Source: an uncultured Eubacteriales bacterium (GTDB lineage: Bacteria; Bacillota; Clostridia; Oscillospirales; Acutalibacteraceae). From it: DNA of 64,000 nt. A model generated the notes under the pieces. The model saw only the letters and a list, made by a program, of their open reading frames with translations, was not told where the DNA came from and did not search any database. The stretch lies in the NCBI GenBank assembly GCA_905198155.1, contig CAJKBQ010000012.1:13965-77964 (forward strand). The letters are read 5' to 3'. The translations under genes and the position numbers were made by a program. Shown piece by piece: positions 7,970 through 16,387 of the stretch (position 1 is its first letter; each line of letters begins with the position of its first letter).

Positions 7970-8920
7970 TTACTGCACCGTTTTGATGGAAATCCGGTCG
8001 TACGCTTTGGTGTGCGTCACTTGGAGTGCTTCTTCCACCGCGTCCAGCTGGTCAAAAAAGTCTTTGTAAAACAGCTCATCGGTGAAAATTTGCTCAAAAT
8101 TGTCGATCATATACTGTTCTTCCACCGGCAGCCGCAGGATTACATGATACCCGTGCGTCGTTTTGACCGGGTCGCTGATGTCGCCCTCGTCCAGCGCAAA
8201 GCTGGCGTCCTGGAATTCTTTGACCATGGAGCCGTCGTCGGTGAAGTAGTAGCCGTCGGTATTGTTTTCCATCCCCGGATCTTCGCCGTATTTTTCCACC
8301 AGCTCGTCAAAATCCACGCCGCGGCGCGCTTCTTCCGCCACGGTCTGCGCCAATTTCAGCGCTTCGTCGTCGGAGCGGTCGCTGGTTTTAATCAGGACGT
8401 GCTTTACCCGGATGTAATTGGAAATTTCTTCCGGATGATTTTTCAGGTTGGTGTCGTACAGATAGCGGTAAATCATGTGGTACCGCAGCGTCATTGCGCG
8501 GTACAGATCCTCGGTCAGGTACGCGTCGGCGAGCACCTGCTGGTACGCTTCGTCGCTGTCGTAGTAGCTGCGGATGGTTTCAATCTGCGCGTCCACCGCT
8601 GCCCGGTCGCTGTCGGTCTCAGTGTAGTTATTTTGTGCAAGAAATACATCGTACGCGGCGTTTTGCAGCACCACGTTGTCGGTTGTTTCCTTCAATTCGG
8701 CAGATTTGTCAGCATTTTTTGTCCAATATGCAACATCGCCGTTGTCCATCTGCGCCTTGTTGGACAGGTAGTAGTAGCGGTACTGTGCCATGGTAATATC
8801 GGTGCCGTTGATGTTCATGACGGTCTGGTCGGCGTCAATCGGCCGGGCGCACCCGGTCAGCGCGCCGGACAGTGCGGCGATGCTCAGCAGCATGGCCGCT
8901 GCTCGGAAAAATTTGTTCAT
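7970..8920 (-). CDS. Parvulin-type peptidyl-prolyl isomerase lipoprotein (PrsA-like)
   Basis: Extracytoplasmic foldase, 316 residues. The start at 8920 has AGAAAGGA upstream and gives a signal peptide ending in the lipobox LTGC (Cys about residue 24), so the protein should be a lipid-anchored surface chaperone; its lipidation would need Lgt, encoded at 15290. A SurA-N/trigger-like helical region covers about 25-175. The parvulin domain follows: YIRVKHVLIKTSD near 190 and FALDEGDISDPVKTTHGYHVI near 265-285. The 5' extension of the frame to 9061 is rejected because it lacks a ribosome site. Confidence 0.9.
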   Translation of the reverse strand: MNKFFRAAAMLLSIAALSGALTGCARPIDADQTVMNINGTDITMAQYRYYYLSNKAQMDNGDVAYWTKNADKSAELKETTDNVVLQNAAYDVFLAQNNYTETDSDRAAVDAQIETIRSYYDSDEAYQQVLADAYLTEDLYRAMTLRYHMIYRYLYDTNLKNHPEEISNYIRVKHVLIKTSDRSDDEALKLAQTVAEEARRGVDFDELVEKYGEDPGMENNTDGYYFTDDGSMVKEFQDASFALDEGDISDPVKTTHGYHVILRLPVEEQYMIDNFEQIFTDELFYKDFFDQLDAVEEALQVTHTKAYDRISIKTVQ

Positions 8921-9063
8921 TGGTTTGATTCCTTTCTGTTGCATAAAATGGTTCCCATTCATTATCGCGCATTTTTGTGAATAAGTCTTGCAAATTTTGA
9001 AAAAAAGCATAAAAATCGTGCGTGCGGGGATGCTACTGAAAATTACAGGAAGGAGGCGCAAAA

Positions 9064-9210
9064 ATGCCGGATTTGTTTCATTTTAACGCAGAAATGCACG
9101 ATTATTACCGCACCCTGCCGCCGGACGTCCGCGTCCAGCTCGCTCAGTCCGCCGCCGCCCTCGGCAGCCTTGCGGATCTGAAAGCGCTGGCGGAGACGCT
9201 GATGCAGTGA
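9064..9210 (+). CDS. Small conserved-looking protein, 48 residues
   Basis: Short gene not overlapping others. A near-perfect AGGAAGGAGG ribosome site ends 8 bases before the ATG. A possible promoter is TTGCAA (8988-8993) with TAAAAA at 9010-9015. The product begins MPDLFHFNAEMHDYYRTLPP, is mildly acidic, predicted helical, with an SLADLKALAETLM C-terminus. No signal peptide or membrane segment. I do not recognise a named family. It is divergent from the parvulin gene. Confidence 0.65.
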   Translation: MPDLFHFNAEMHDYYRTLPPDVRVQLAQSAAALGSLADLKALAETLMQ

Positions 9211-9297
9211 CGGACTTTTCCGTCCAATTGTTTCCATCCGCGCCGCGGGGGGTGGGCCTCATCCGGTCGATGTCGGGCAGGACAGACGGCTGAATGG

Positions 9298-9334
9298 CAA
9301 GGCTGGAAAATTGCGGCGAATATTTCCAGCCTTG
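9298..9334. repeat. Strong inverted repeat (hairpin)
   Basis: Arms CAAGGCTGGAAA and TTTCCAGCCTTG flank a 12-13 base loop in the 243-bp gap between the 48-residue gene and the glycosyltransferase. No adjacent T-run in either direction. Apart from it, 9211-9453 shows nothing convincing. Confidence 0.55.
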
Positions 9335-9453
9335 CGGATTCATGTGCTCCGGTCAAAGTCGCAATGCAGCGACAATTCTTTCCATTCCATTGCGCCCAGC
9401 CACATAGCATCCGGGTTGCGGAGACTCGCAGACGGCAATCCGTACATCCGCTG

Positions 9454-10602
9454 TTACTGCGCGGTGTGCCCATTTTTCGCGGCGACAACGTCCGTCATCA
9501 TCTCCGCCATGCGATCCATGCAGCGTTCCAGCGCGAGATTGTCGCGCGAATAGGCTTCATATTGGCGGCTGCATTCGGCGCGCTCGGCCGGATGGTCGAG
9601 CCACCAGTCGATTTTCGCGGCCAGATCGGCCGGATCGTCGTACCGGAACGCGTTGCGGTCGGTCAGCGCGTACGACTTGGTCGCGCACCGCGGCGAATCG
9701 GAGATGATCGGCACCAGCCCGCACGCAATGGCTTCCAAGCACGCGATGCCCTCGGCCTCAATTTCCGCCGGATGCACATACAGGTCGGCGCAGTTGATGA
9801 TGCGCAGCAGCTCGTCCCGCGCGTAGAATTGGAACACCGGCGGCACCGGCAGCGATTCCGCGCGCGCCATCAGCGACGATTTGAGCGGCCCGTCCCCGGC
9901 GAACACCAGCTGGATGCGGTCGCGGCGGCGGCACTGCGCCACGGCGTCGATCAGGGTCGCGTGCGATTTTTCGCGCGAATACCGCCCCGTGAACAGGATC
10001 ACGTCGCGGTCGCGCCACGCTTCGGGCTTTTCAGCTGGGATTTTATGGAATGCTGCGCTCACCCCGTTGGAAATGACATACCCGTTCGTCGGCCCCACCA
10101 TCGATTCGTACAGGTCGCGCAGATACTGGGTGGGGTAGTGGATCGCGTCGCACAGCGAATACAGCGGGTCAAACGACCGGTACGTCAGCCGGTTCAGCAG
10201 CCGCACGTTCTGCATCGCGAGGTGCGCGGTGAAGTTTTCGGACATCATGTGGAACCCGGCGGTGAGCGGAATGCCCTGCTCGTGCGCCATTTTGGCGGCG
10301 CATTTGCCGAGCGCGAACGGCAGCATCACGTGCACCACGTCCGCGCCGGCCATTGCTTCGGCCAGCACGTCCGCGTCGCGCTTTGCCAGCTGAATCTGGT
10401 TCCATTCCAGCACCTTGTCCAGCGGCCCCAGGTGCAGAATCGGCACGATGAAAAACCCCGGCTGGTCGGCGCGCCGCGCGTCGGGGCACACCACGCGCAC
10501 CGAATGCCCGCGCTGCTTCAATCCGCGGATCAGGTTCATTGCGGCGATGGTGGTGCCGTTGTTTTCATCGCCCAATACGTCGCAAACGACGGTAATATTC
10601 AT
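9454..10602 (-). CDS. GT4-family glycosyltransferase
   Basis: GT-B fold glycosyltransferase, 382 residues. It begins MNITVVCDVLGDENNGTT, matching the N-terminal donor-domain loop of GT4 enzymes, and carries the retaining-enzyme motif VHPAEIEAEGIACLEAIACG (E-x7-E) at about residues 285-304, plus FTGRYSREKSHATLIDAV at about 215. GGAGG precedes the ATG at 10602. The start overlaps the acyltransferase stop by 4 bp (ATGA), so translation is coupled. Enzymes of this type next to PlsC-like acyltransferases usually make membrane glycolipids such as diglucosyl-diacylglycerol precursors; that role is inferred. Confidence 0.88.
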   Translation of the reverse strand: MNITVVCDVLGDENNGTTIAAMNLIRGLKQRGHSVRVVCPDARRADQPGFFIVPILHLGPLDKVLEWNQIQLAKRDADVLAEAMAGADVVHVMLPFALGKCAAKMAHEQGIPLTAGFHMMSENFTAHLAMQNVRLLNRLTYRSFDPLYSLCDAIHYPTQYLRDLYESMVGPTNGYVISNGVSAAFHKIPAEKPEAWRDRDVILFTGRYSREKSHATLIDAVAQCRRRDRIQLVFAGDGPLKSSLMARAESLPVPPVFQFYARDELLRIINCADLYVHPAEIEAEGIACLEAIACGLVPIISDSPRCATKSYALTDRNAFRYDDPADLAAKIDWWLDHPAERAECSRQYEAYSRDNLALERCMDRMAEMMTDVVAAKNGHTAQ

Positions 10603-11375
10603 GCTTCTTTTTCCTCCATTGACTGATATTGGATATATGCGTAGCTGCCCTGCGCCGCAACCGTGCGGCACATAAAGTCGTACACGCAGTCGCGCAGCGC
10701 TTTTTTGGACGCCACGGATTCGGGCGCGATGGGGTCGCTGACCGTGACGGTGATGCGCGGCGGCAATTTGCGCAGAATGCGCCGCTGCCGGTACGTCACG
10801 ACGAACGCGACGGTCGGGACGTGCATCAGCAGCGGATACCGGAACGACGCGTCCGGGAACGGGCGAATCCCGTTGTAATACGGCCACAAATGCGCCTCCG
10901 GATAGATCGTGACGGCGCTGCGCCGCACCCGCCGCTGCATGGCGGCCAGCATATGCTTCATCCCGCCGATGTCGCACGGCAGCGGCATTCCGCCGAGCAG
11001 CTCCACCAGCCGCCCCACCAGCGGGATGGATGCGGCGTCCGGCGCTGTGACCACGAACGCTTTGCGCGGAAAGCTCAGCAGCGACGGCAGCAGCGCGTCG
11101 GCCAGTCCGTGCGTGTGGTTGCCGTACAGAAAGCAGCCGCCGCGCACGCGCCGCAGCGCCCGCCGGTTGCGAATGCGCAGCCCGTAGACCGTACGCATCA
11201 GCAGCTCCGCCAGCGGCGTCACGATCAGCCGGTACAGCACGAACGACGCAAAATGCCACACCGGCGAGCGGTGCGTGTAATGGTATTCGGCATCGATGAC
11301 CTTTTTTCGGATTCGACCGTGCGTCAGCGCGAAATCGTCGTGCAGGGGGTCGGAGTAGTAGATGGTTTTTTTCAT
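10599..11375 (-). CDS. PlsC-like acyltransferase
   Basis: 258-residue membrane-associated acyltransferase, probably 1-acylglycerol-3-phosphate type. A hydrophobic segment at about residues 43-60 precedes the catalytic motif GNHTHGLADAL; the His-Asp spacing is x5 if the first His is used, rather than the x4 of classic PlsC. Motif III is seen as IYPEAHLWPYYNGIRPF near 158. The start at 11375 (MKKTIYYSD) is the natural N-terminus but has no good ribosome site; the 5' region is A+T rich. Translationally coupled to the glycosyltransferase. Confidence 0.8.
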   Translation of the reverse strand: MKKTIYYSDPLHDDFALTHGRIRKKVIDAEYHYTHRSPVWHFASFVLYRLIVTPLAELLMRTVYGLRIRNRRALRRVRGGCFLYGNHTHGLADALLPSLLSFPRKAFVVTAPDAASIPLVGRLVELLGGMPLPCDIGGMKHMLAAMQRRVRRSAVTIYPEAHLWPYYNGIRPFPDASFRYPLLMHVPTVAFVVTYRQRRILRKLPPRITVTVSDPIAPESVASKKALRDCVYDFMCRTVAAQGSYAYIQYQSMEEKEA

Positions 11376-11513
11376 TTTAGATAATAGATAATAAATAATA
11401 GATAAGAGATATTTTGGGGTGGGTGGGATAGTTAGGTGTTTAATTGGGGAGTGCTGCGGCCGAGAGAGGGACTCCTCTGGGGTGGTTGCTTTGTCCTGTT
11501 GCGGTGCGGCCGC

Positions 11514-11690
11514 GGGCAACTCCCTCAGGGTTAGATGTAACACTTCAACCCCGGTGTGTGTTGAGGGCAACTCCCTCAGTCTCGCGCCTGCGGCGCGAGC
11601 CAGCACGCCGCCGACGCAGTCGCGGCGGCCGTGTCGGCCGCGTGCTGCCCGCGGTCGTCGCAGACACCGCTAAGGCTGAGGGAGTTGCCC
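11514..11690. repeat. Nested palindromic repeat cluster
   Basis: GGGCAACTCCCTCAG occurs at 11514-11528 and 11565-11579, and inverted at 11676-11690. Inside are a perfect hairpin CTCGCGCC/GGCGCGAG (11581-11599) and a CAGCACGC/GCGTGCTG pair (about 11601 and 11639). The whole can fold into one long branched hairpin. It lies in a 420-bp gene-free gap (11376-11795) and resembles MITE-like or REP-like intergenic elements of gut Clostridia. No transposase is present. Confidence 0.75.
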
Positions 11691-11740
11691 GTCAATGCGC
11701 ACCGGAACAGCATTGTTGCAACCATCCCAATCCCAGCCCC

Positions 11741-11762
11741 GTAGGGGCGATCATTGATCGCC
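11741..11762. repeat. Dispersed intergenic repeat, copy 2
   Basis: GTAGGGGCGATC-ATT-GATCGCCC; same unit as at 6483-6504 with one changed base in the loop. It directly follows the palindromic cluster. Confidence 0.65.
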
Positions 11763-11795
11763 CGTTATCTTTCTAATCGCCCTTTGGGGGTCAAT

Positions 11796-12497
11796 TTATA
11801 CCCCCACCCCCGGCAATTCCTCCGGGCCGGTAATCCCGGCGGCGAAGGCATTGGTGCGCAATGCGACGTACAATTCGGCAGTGGTCGCCGCCACATACGG
11901 GTTCACATACAGCACGCCCAGAATCCCCGCCGTTGCGGCGGACAGCAGGTTCCACCCGAAAAACGACAGATCCAGCACGAATACATCCATCTTGTGCCCA
12001 TCCATCATTGCGGCGCTCAGGTCGAGCGCGCGGCGGTAGTCCAAATTGGGGTTTTCAGCCAGCAGATACGGCACCAGCCGCCACGCGTAGCCTTTCACAA
12101 TCCCCGGCACCACCAGCAGCAGCGACCACAGCGCCGTAAACAGACCCCGCAGGAACATCACCAGCAGAATCCCGCCGTAGTTCGCGCGAAACGGGTCGAA
12201 CATGATCTCCGTCGTCGGGATGCGTTCGCGCCCGATCAGGAAGAACCGCGCCGACCCCACGGCCGCCACGTTTCCGACCAGAATGCCCAGCAGCGTGCCG
12301 ATTGTGCCGATCGTCGCCATCGCCGGAACTGCCCAGCGCACCCACGAACTGCCGTCGTTCAGATTCAAGTTGAAATTCAGCCCGCTGCTCCCGGCGCCGC
12401 CCAACAGTACCACGATCAGGCACACCAGTACGGCCGTCCAGTGAAACCGGCTCAGGCTGGATTTGGCGTTGGCCTTCAATTGTTCCCGTGTCCACAT
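11796..12497 (-). CDS. DUF975-family membrane protein
   Basis: 233-residue integral membrane protein of unknown function. The N-terminus MWTREQLKANAKSSL is the hallmark of DUF975 proteins, followed by about five or six membrane segments (for example VLVCLIVVLLGG at 24-35 and ILLVMFLRGLFTALWSLLLVV near 110-130). The conserved GYAWRLVPYLLAENP motif is present. It stands alone on the minus strand, divergent from the M16 peptidase operon. AAAGGGG lies ahead of the ATG. Confidence 0.88.
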   Translation of the reverse strand: MWTREQLKANAKSSLSRFHWTAVLVCLIVVLLGGAGSSGLNFNLNLNDGSSWVRWAVPAMATIGTIGTLLGILVGNVAAVGSARFFLIGRERIPTTEIMFDPFRANYGGILLVMFLRGLFTALWSLLLVVPGIVKGYAWRLVPYLLAENPNLDYRRALDLSAAMMDGHKMDVFVLDLSFFGWNLLSAATAGILGVLYVNPYVAATTAELYVALRTNAFAAGITGPEELPGVGV

Positions 12498-12610
12498 AAT
12501 TCATGATCCCCTTTTGACCATCAAATTTGCTTTCAGTATAGCATGAATCGGCCGCAAAGTCAAGCCGCCGGGGCTGTGCGCTGAAAAATAAAGATTTCAC
12601 GATTTTAACG

Positions 12611-12639
12611 TTGCGTTCTGCGCACAATTGTGATACAAT
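12611..12639 (+). promoter_or_regulatory. Promoter of the M16 peptidase-lgt-folD operon
   Basis: TTGCGT (12611-12616), 17-bp spacer, TACAAT (12634-12639) with TGA just ahead of the -10 box. Confidence 0.6.
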
Positions 12640-12719
12640 ATAAGAATCGGTTCATCATCGAGATTTTTGCGTGAAATGTGAGTGAATGGAATGAAAAAGA
12701 TCGGAGGTCGAAATTCCGA

Positions 12720-13994
12720 ATGAAATCCGAAACCATTGCGCCCGGCGTGCAGCTGATTCCCGTGCCGGACGACCGGTTCCAAACGGTGCGGATCGCCGCG
12801 CATTTTGCCGTCCCGCTGCGGGCGGAGACTGCCGCCGAATACGCGCTGCTGCCGCGGCTGCTGACCCGATGCTGCGCGGATTATCCCGACGATTTGGCGT
12901 TCAGCCGCCGGCTGGCGATGCTGTATGGCGCGGGCGTCGGCGGCACCGCGCAGGTGATCGGCGAAACGCAGCAGATCAATGTGTCTGTTTCGCTGCTGGA
13001 CGACCGGTTCGTCCCGCAGGACGCGCCGATTCTGCCGGAGTGTACGCGGCTGCTGTGCCGGATGATTTTTGACCCGGCGCTGACGGACGGCGTGTTCCGC
13101 GCCGAAGATTTGGCGGAGGAGCAGCGCCGGTTGGCGGAGGAGATTCGCGCCGAGCGCAACGATCTCCGCACGCTGGCGCTCCAACAGGCGCGCCGCCTGA
13201 TGTTTGCGGGCGAGCCGTACGGGCTGGATCGCCAGGGCACCGCCGGGCAGGTGGAGGCGCTGACCGCCCCGCAGCTGACCGCCGCGTGGCAGCGGCTGCT
13301 GCGCACCGCCCGCGTGACGATTCTGGCCATCGGCACGGTGGATCCTGCGCAGGTGGCCGCGCCGCTGCGCGAAGCCTTTGCCCGGATTGACCGCGATCCG
13401 GTTGCGGGAACGGAGCCGGTTGTTCACGTTCCGGCCGCGCCGCGCACCGTGACGGAACCGGTGGCCGCGCTGCAATCCAAGCTGGTGATGGGCTTTGCCA
13501 CGCCGGTGCGCGCGCCGCAGGAGACGATGGCGATGCGGCTGGCGGTGGCGCTGTATGGCGGCACGGCGACGTCGCGGCTGTTTTTGAATGTTCGCGAGCG
13601 GCTGAGCTTGTGCTACTACTGCGCCGCGCGGTACGACCGGTTCAAAGGCGTGATGCTGGTGGACAGCGGCGTGCAGCGCGAAAATGCCGAAAAGGCGCAG
13701 GCCGAGATTCTGCATCAGCTGGACGAGCTGAAAGCCGGCCGATTCACCGACGACGAGTTGGAAGCCGCGCGCCTCAGTATGCTCGACCAGATCGGCGCGG
13801 TGTCCGACTCCCCGGCCTACCTCGACAGCTGGTACGCCGGGCAGCTGTACCGGCCGCTGCAAACCCCGGACGATGCGGCGCGCGATGCGGCGGCTGTGAC
13901 GCGCGCGGACGTGATCGCCGCGCTGCAAACGATGCAGCCGGAGCTGACGTATCTGCTGGACGGTCAATCGGGAAAGGACGGTGACGCCGAATGA
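12720..13994 (+). CDS. yfmF: M16-family peptidase-like protein, YfmF type
   Basis: 424-residue member of the M16 fold that has lost the zinc motif: the N-terminal region lacks HxxEH and reads AEYALLPRLLTRCCADYPD in its place. Such proteins pair with an active partner, here YfmH encoded directly downstream with a 4-bp ATGA overlap. In Bacillus-type bacteria the pair is linked to elongation factor P modification. The start MKSETIAPGVQLI at 12720 follows GGAGG; the 14 earlier codons lack a site. The C-terminal domain contains RLFLNVRERLSLCYYCAARYD, the R/Y substrate-binding segment of M16 proteins. Confidence 0.9.
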   Translation: MKSETIAPGVQLIPVPDDRFQTVRIAAHFAVPLRAETAAEYALLPRLLTRCCADYPDDLAFSRRLAMLYGAGVGGTAQVIGETQQINVSVSLLDDRFVPQDAPILPECTRLLCRMIFDPALTDGVFRAEDLAEEQRRLAEEIRAERNDLRTLALQQARRLMFAGEPYGLDRQGTAGQVEALTAPQLTAAWQRLLRTARVTILAIGTVDPAQVAAPLREAFARIDRDPVAGTEPVVHVPAAPRTVTEPVAALQSKLVMGFATPVRAPQETMAMRLAVALYGGTATSRLFLNVRERLSLCYYCAARYDRFKGVMLVDSGVQRENAEKAQAEILHQLDELKAGRFTDDELEAARLSMLDQIGAVSDSPAYLDSWYAGQLYRPLQTPDDAARDAAAVTRADVIAALQTMQPELTYLLDGQSGKDGDAE

Positions 13995-15283
13995 AATCCA
14001 TCTCCCAACGCACGGTCTGCGCCGACACGCTGTGGGAAGGCGTACACGAATCCGGGCTGCGCGTGTTTGTTTACCCCAAAGCGCATTTTTCGTCGTCGTA
14101 CGCGCTGTTTGGCACGCGCTACGGGTCGATCGACAATGTATTTCGCCGCGCGGGCGACGCGGCATTCACCGAAGTGCCAGCCGGCATCGCGCACTACTTG
14201 GAACACAAGCTGTTTGAAAACGAGGACGAGGACGCGTTCGCGCGCTATGCCCGCACCGGAGCCAACGCCAATGCCTACACGTCGTTTGAAAAAACGTGCT
14301 ATCTTTTTTCGTGTACCAAGCACTTCACCGAATCGCTGGAAATTCTGCTGGACTTCGTGCAGAAACCGTATTTCACCCCCGAAACGGTGCAGAAGGAGCA
14401 GGGGATCATCGCGCAGGAGATCCGCATGGGCGACGACGACCCCGACAGCAAGGTTTTTTGGAATCTGTTGAAAGCGATGTACCGGAACCATCCCGTCCGC
14501 ATCGACATCGCCGGGACGGTGGAGTCCATCGCGCAGATTGACGCCGACCTGCTGTACCGCTGCTACCGCACGTTTTACCACCCGTCCAACATGGTGCTGT
14601 GCGCGGCGGGGAACGTGAATCCGGACGAAGTGTTCGCGCTGGTGGACCGGATGGTTCCGGCGCAGCCTGCGCCCGCGGTGGAGCGGCAGTTCCCGGCGGA
14701 ACCGGCGGCGGTGGTGCAGGCGCGCGTGACGGACACCGCGCCCGTGGCCGCGCCGCTGTTCACCATCGGGTTCAAAGAATCGGCCGACGTGCGCCCCACC
14801 GACGCGGAATGCGCCGCCACCGACGTGCTGCTCCAGGTGCTCGCGTCCGATACGTCGCCGCTGTACCGGCGGCTGATGGCGGGCGGCTGGATCAACGACA
14901 GCTTTTCCGCCGAATATTTTGAAGGTTCCGGCTACGCGGCCGTGCTGTTCGGCGGCGAATCGCGCGACCCGGACTACGTGGCCGCCGAGATCGTGCGCGA
15001 GGCCGACCGGCTCCGCCGCGAAGGCATCGACCCGGAATCGTTTGAATGCGCCCGCCGCGCGCTGTACGGCAGTGCCGTGTCCGGGTTCGGCAGCGTATCG
15101 CTGCTGGCCAACCGGATGGCGGACGCCGCGCTCAGCGGCCGGACGTTCGGCGCCGAGCCGGAGCTGCTGCGCGCCATGACCGTGCAGCAGGTGCAGGATC
15201 GGCTGGCCGTGCAGCTGCTGCCGGATCGGATGGCCATTTCGGTGGTCAACCCGTTGGAATCAACCAATCAACAGGAAGGATGA
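13991..15283 (+). CDS. yfmH: M16-family zinc metallopeptidase, YfmH type
   Basis: 430-residue active partner of the preceding protein. The inverted zinc-binding motif HYLEH is at about residues 67-71, followed by the distal glutamate region (YTSFEKTCYLFSC ... QEIRMGDDDP). M16 core and C-terminal domains are both complete. Overlaps yfmF by 4 bp and is followed by lgt after 6 bp, so the genes are cotranscribed. The likely role is proteolytic or processing activity tied to EF-P maturation, by analogy with the family. Confidence 0.92.
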   Translation: MKSISQRTVCADTLWEGVHESGLRVFVYPKAHFSSSYALFGTRYGSIDNVFRRAGDAAFTEVPAGIAHYLEHKLFENEDEDAFARYARTGANANAYTSFEKTCYLFSCTKHFTESLEILLDFVQKPYFTPETVQKEQGIIAQEIRMGDDDPDSKVFWNLLKAMYRNHPVRIDIAGTVESIAQIDADLLYRCYRTFYHPSNMVLCAAGNVNPDEVFALVDRMVPAQPAPAVERQFPAEPAAVVQARVTDTAPVAAPLFTIGFKESADVRPTDAECAATDVLLQVLASDTSPLYRRLMAGGWINDSFSAEYFEGSGYAAVLFGGESRDPDYVAAEIVREADRLRREGIDPESFECARRALYGSAVSGFGSVSLLANRMADAALSGRTFGAEPELLRAMTVQQVQDRLAVQLLPDRMAISVVNPLESTNQQEG

Positions 15284-15289
15284 GTTAAA

Positions 15290-16363
15290 ATGTCAGGATT
15301 TTCTGGAACCGTCACGTTCGGCGGGAGCGACCCGTGGCTGTCGGTAGACGTCAACGCCGTCGCGTTCACCATCGGATCGTTGGAGATTCGCTGGTACGGC
15401 ATCTTCATCGCAGCGGGGCTGCTGCTGGCGCTGCTGTATGCCATGCACTACGCCCGGTCGTTCGGCGTGGACGATAACCGCATGACCGATGTCTGCTTCC
15501 TCAGCATCATCATCGGCGTGATCGGCGCGCGCGCGTACTATGTGGTGTTCAATTATCAAAAAGAATTTGCCGGTCAGCCGTTCACGGAGGTGTTCCGCAT
15601 CGACAAAGGCGGCCTTGCGATTTACGGCGGGGTCATATTCGGCCTGCTGTCAGGGTACTTCCTGTGCAAATGGCGCAAAATCCGCGCACTGCCGATGCTC
15701 GACCTCGCGTCCATCGGGTTCCTGATCGGCCAGGCGTTCGGCCGCTGGGGCAACTTCACCAACCAAGAGGCGTTCGGCTGCAACACGTCGCTCCCGTGGG
15801 GGATGTACAGCAGCGCGACCAACGCGTATCTGACGTCCGTATCGTCCGACCTCGCGTCGATGGGCGTGACGGTTGATCCCACGCAGCCGGTGCATCCGTG
15901 CTTTTTGTACGAATCCATCTGGTGCCTGATCGGGTTCCTGTTTATCCATTTCTTCCTCCGCAAACGCCGCCGCTACGACGGTCAGATCTTCCTGTTCTAC
16001 CTGTTTTGGTACGGACTGGGCCGGTTCTGGATCGAAGAGCTGCGCACCGACAGCCTGATGATGGGGCCGTACCGCATCTCGCGGTTCGTCGCGGGGATTT
16101 GCGTGATTACGGCGGCGATTCTGCTGATTGTGTTCCGCAAGCGCCGCAGCGTGTTCGGCGAAGCGGGACTGGCTGCGCAGCTGGCCGCCGAAGCTGCCGC
16201 CAAAGCGGCCAAAGCGGCGAAATCTGCCGAACCGGCGGAAGTTCCGGCCGAACCGGAATCGGGTGAACCGGAATCGGAATCGGATGAACCGGCCGAAGCG
16301 CCGGCGGAATCTGCGCCGGAAGCGGAAGCAGAATCCGAAGACGCGCCGGAAAGCGAATCGTAA
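15290..16363 (+). CDS. lgt: Prolipoprotein diacylglyceryl transferase
   Basis: Integral membrane enzyme that attaches diacylglycerol to the lipobox Cys of prolipoproteins. Seven membrane segments are visible and the signature GRWGNFTNQEAFG is present (about residues 157-169), as are the YGGVIFGLL and HPCFLYES segments. At 357 residues it is longer than the usual 260-290 because of a C-terminal tail (from about residue 295) almost wholly of Ala, Glu, Pro, Ser and Lys. That tail would be cytoplasmic. AGGAAGGATG provides the ribosome site. Confidence 0.95.
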   Translation: MSGFSGTVTFGGSDPWLSVDVNAVAFTIGSLEIRWYGIFIAAGLLLALLYAMHYARSFGVDDNRMTDVCFLSIIIGVIGARAYYVVFNYQKEFAGQPFTEVFRIDKGGLAIYGGVIFGLLSGYFLCKWRKIRALPMLDLASIGFLIGQAFGRWGNFTNQEAFGCNTSLPWGMYSSATNAYLTSVSSDLASMGVTVDPTQPVHPCFLYESIWCLIGFLFIHFFLRKRRRYDGQIFLFYLFWYGLGRFWIEELRTDSLMMGPYRISRFVAGICVITAAILLIVFRKRRSVFGEAGLAAQLAAEAAAKAAKAAKSAEPAEVPAEPESGEPESESDEPAEAPAESAPEAEAESEDAPESES

Positions 16364-16387
16364 TATATATAATGAGGAGAACGTGAT

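Noticed and set aside
9144..9488. 114-codon minus-strand frame rich in Cys and Trp
   Set aside because: No ribosome site, runs antisense through the 48-residue gene and across a hairpin.
9454..11259. 601-codon version of the glycosyltransferase
   Set aside because: The first 219 codons overlap the acyltransferase in another frame; the true start at 10602 has a ribosome site and a 4-bp overlap.
11419..11776. Overlapping short ORFs in the repeat cluster
   Set aside because: Low-complexity translations of the palindromic repeats, no ribosome sites; typical spurious repeat ORFs.
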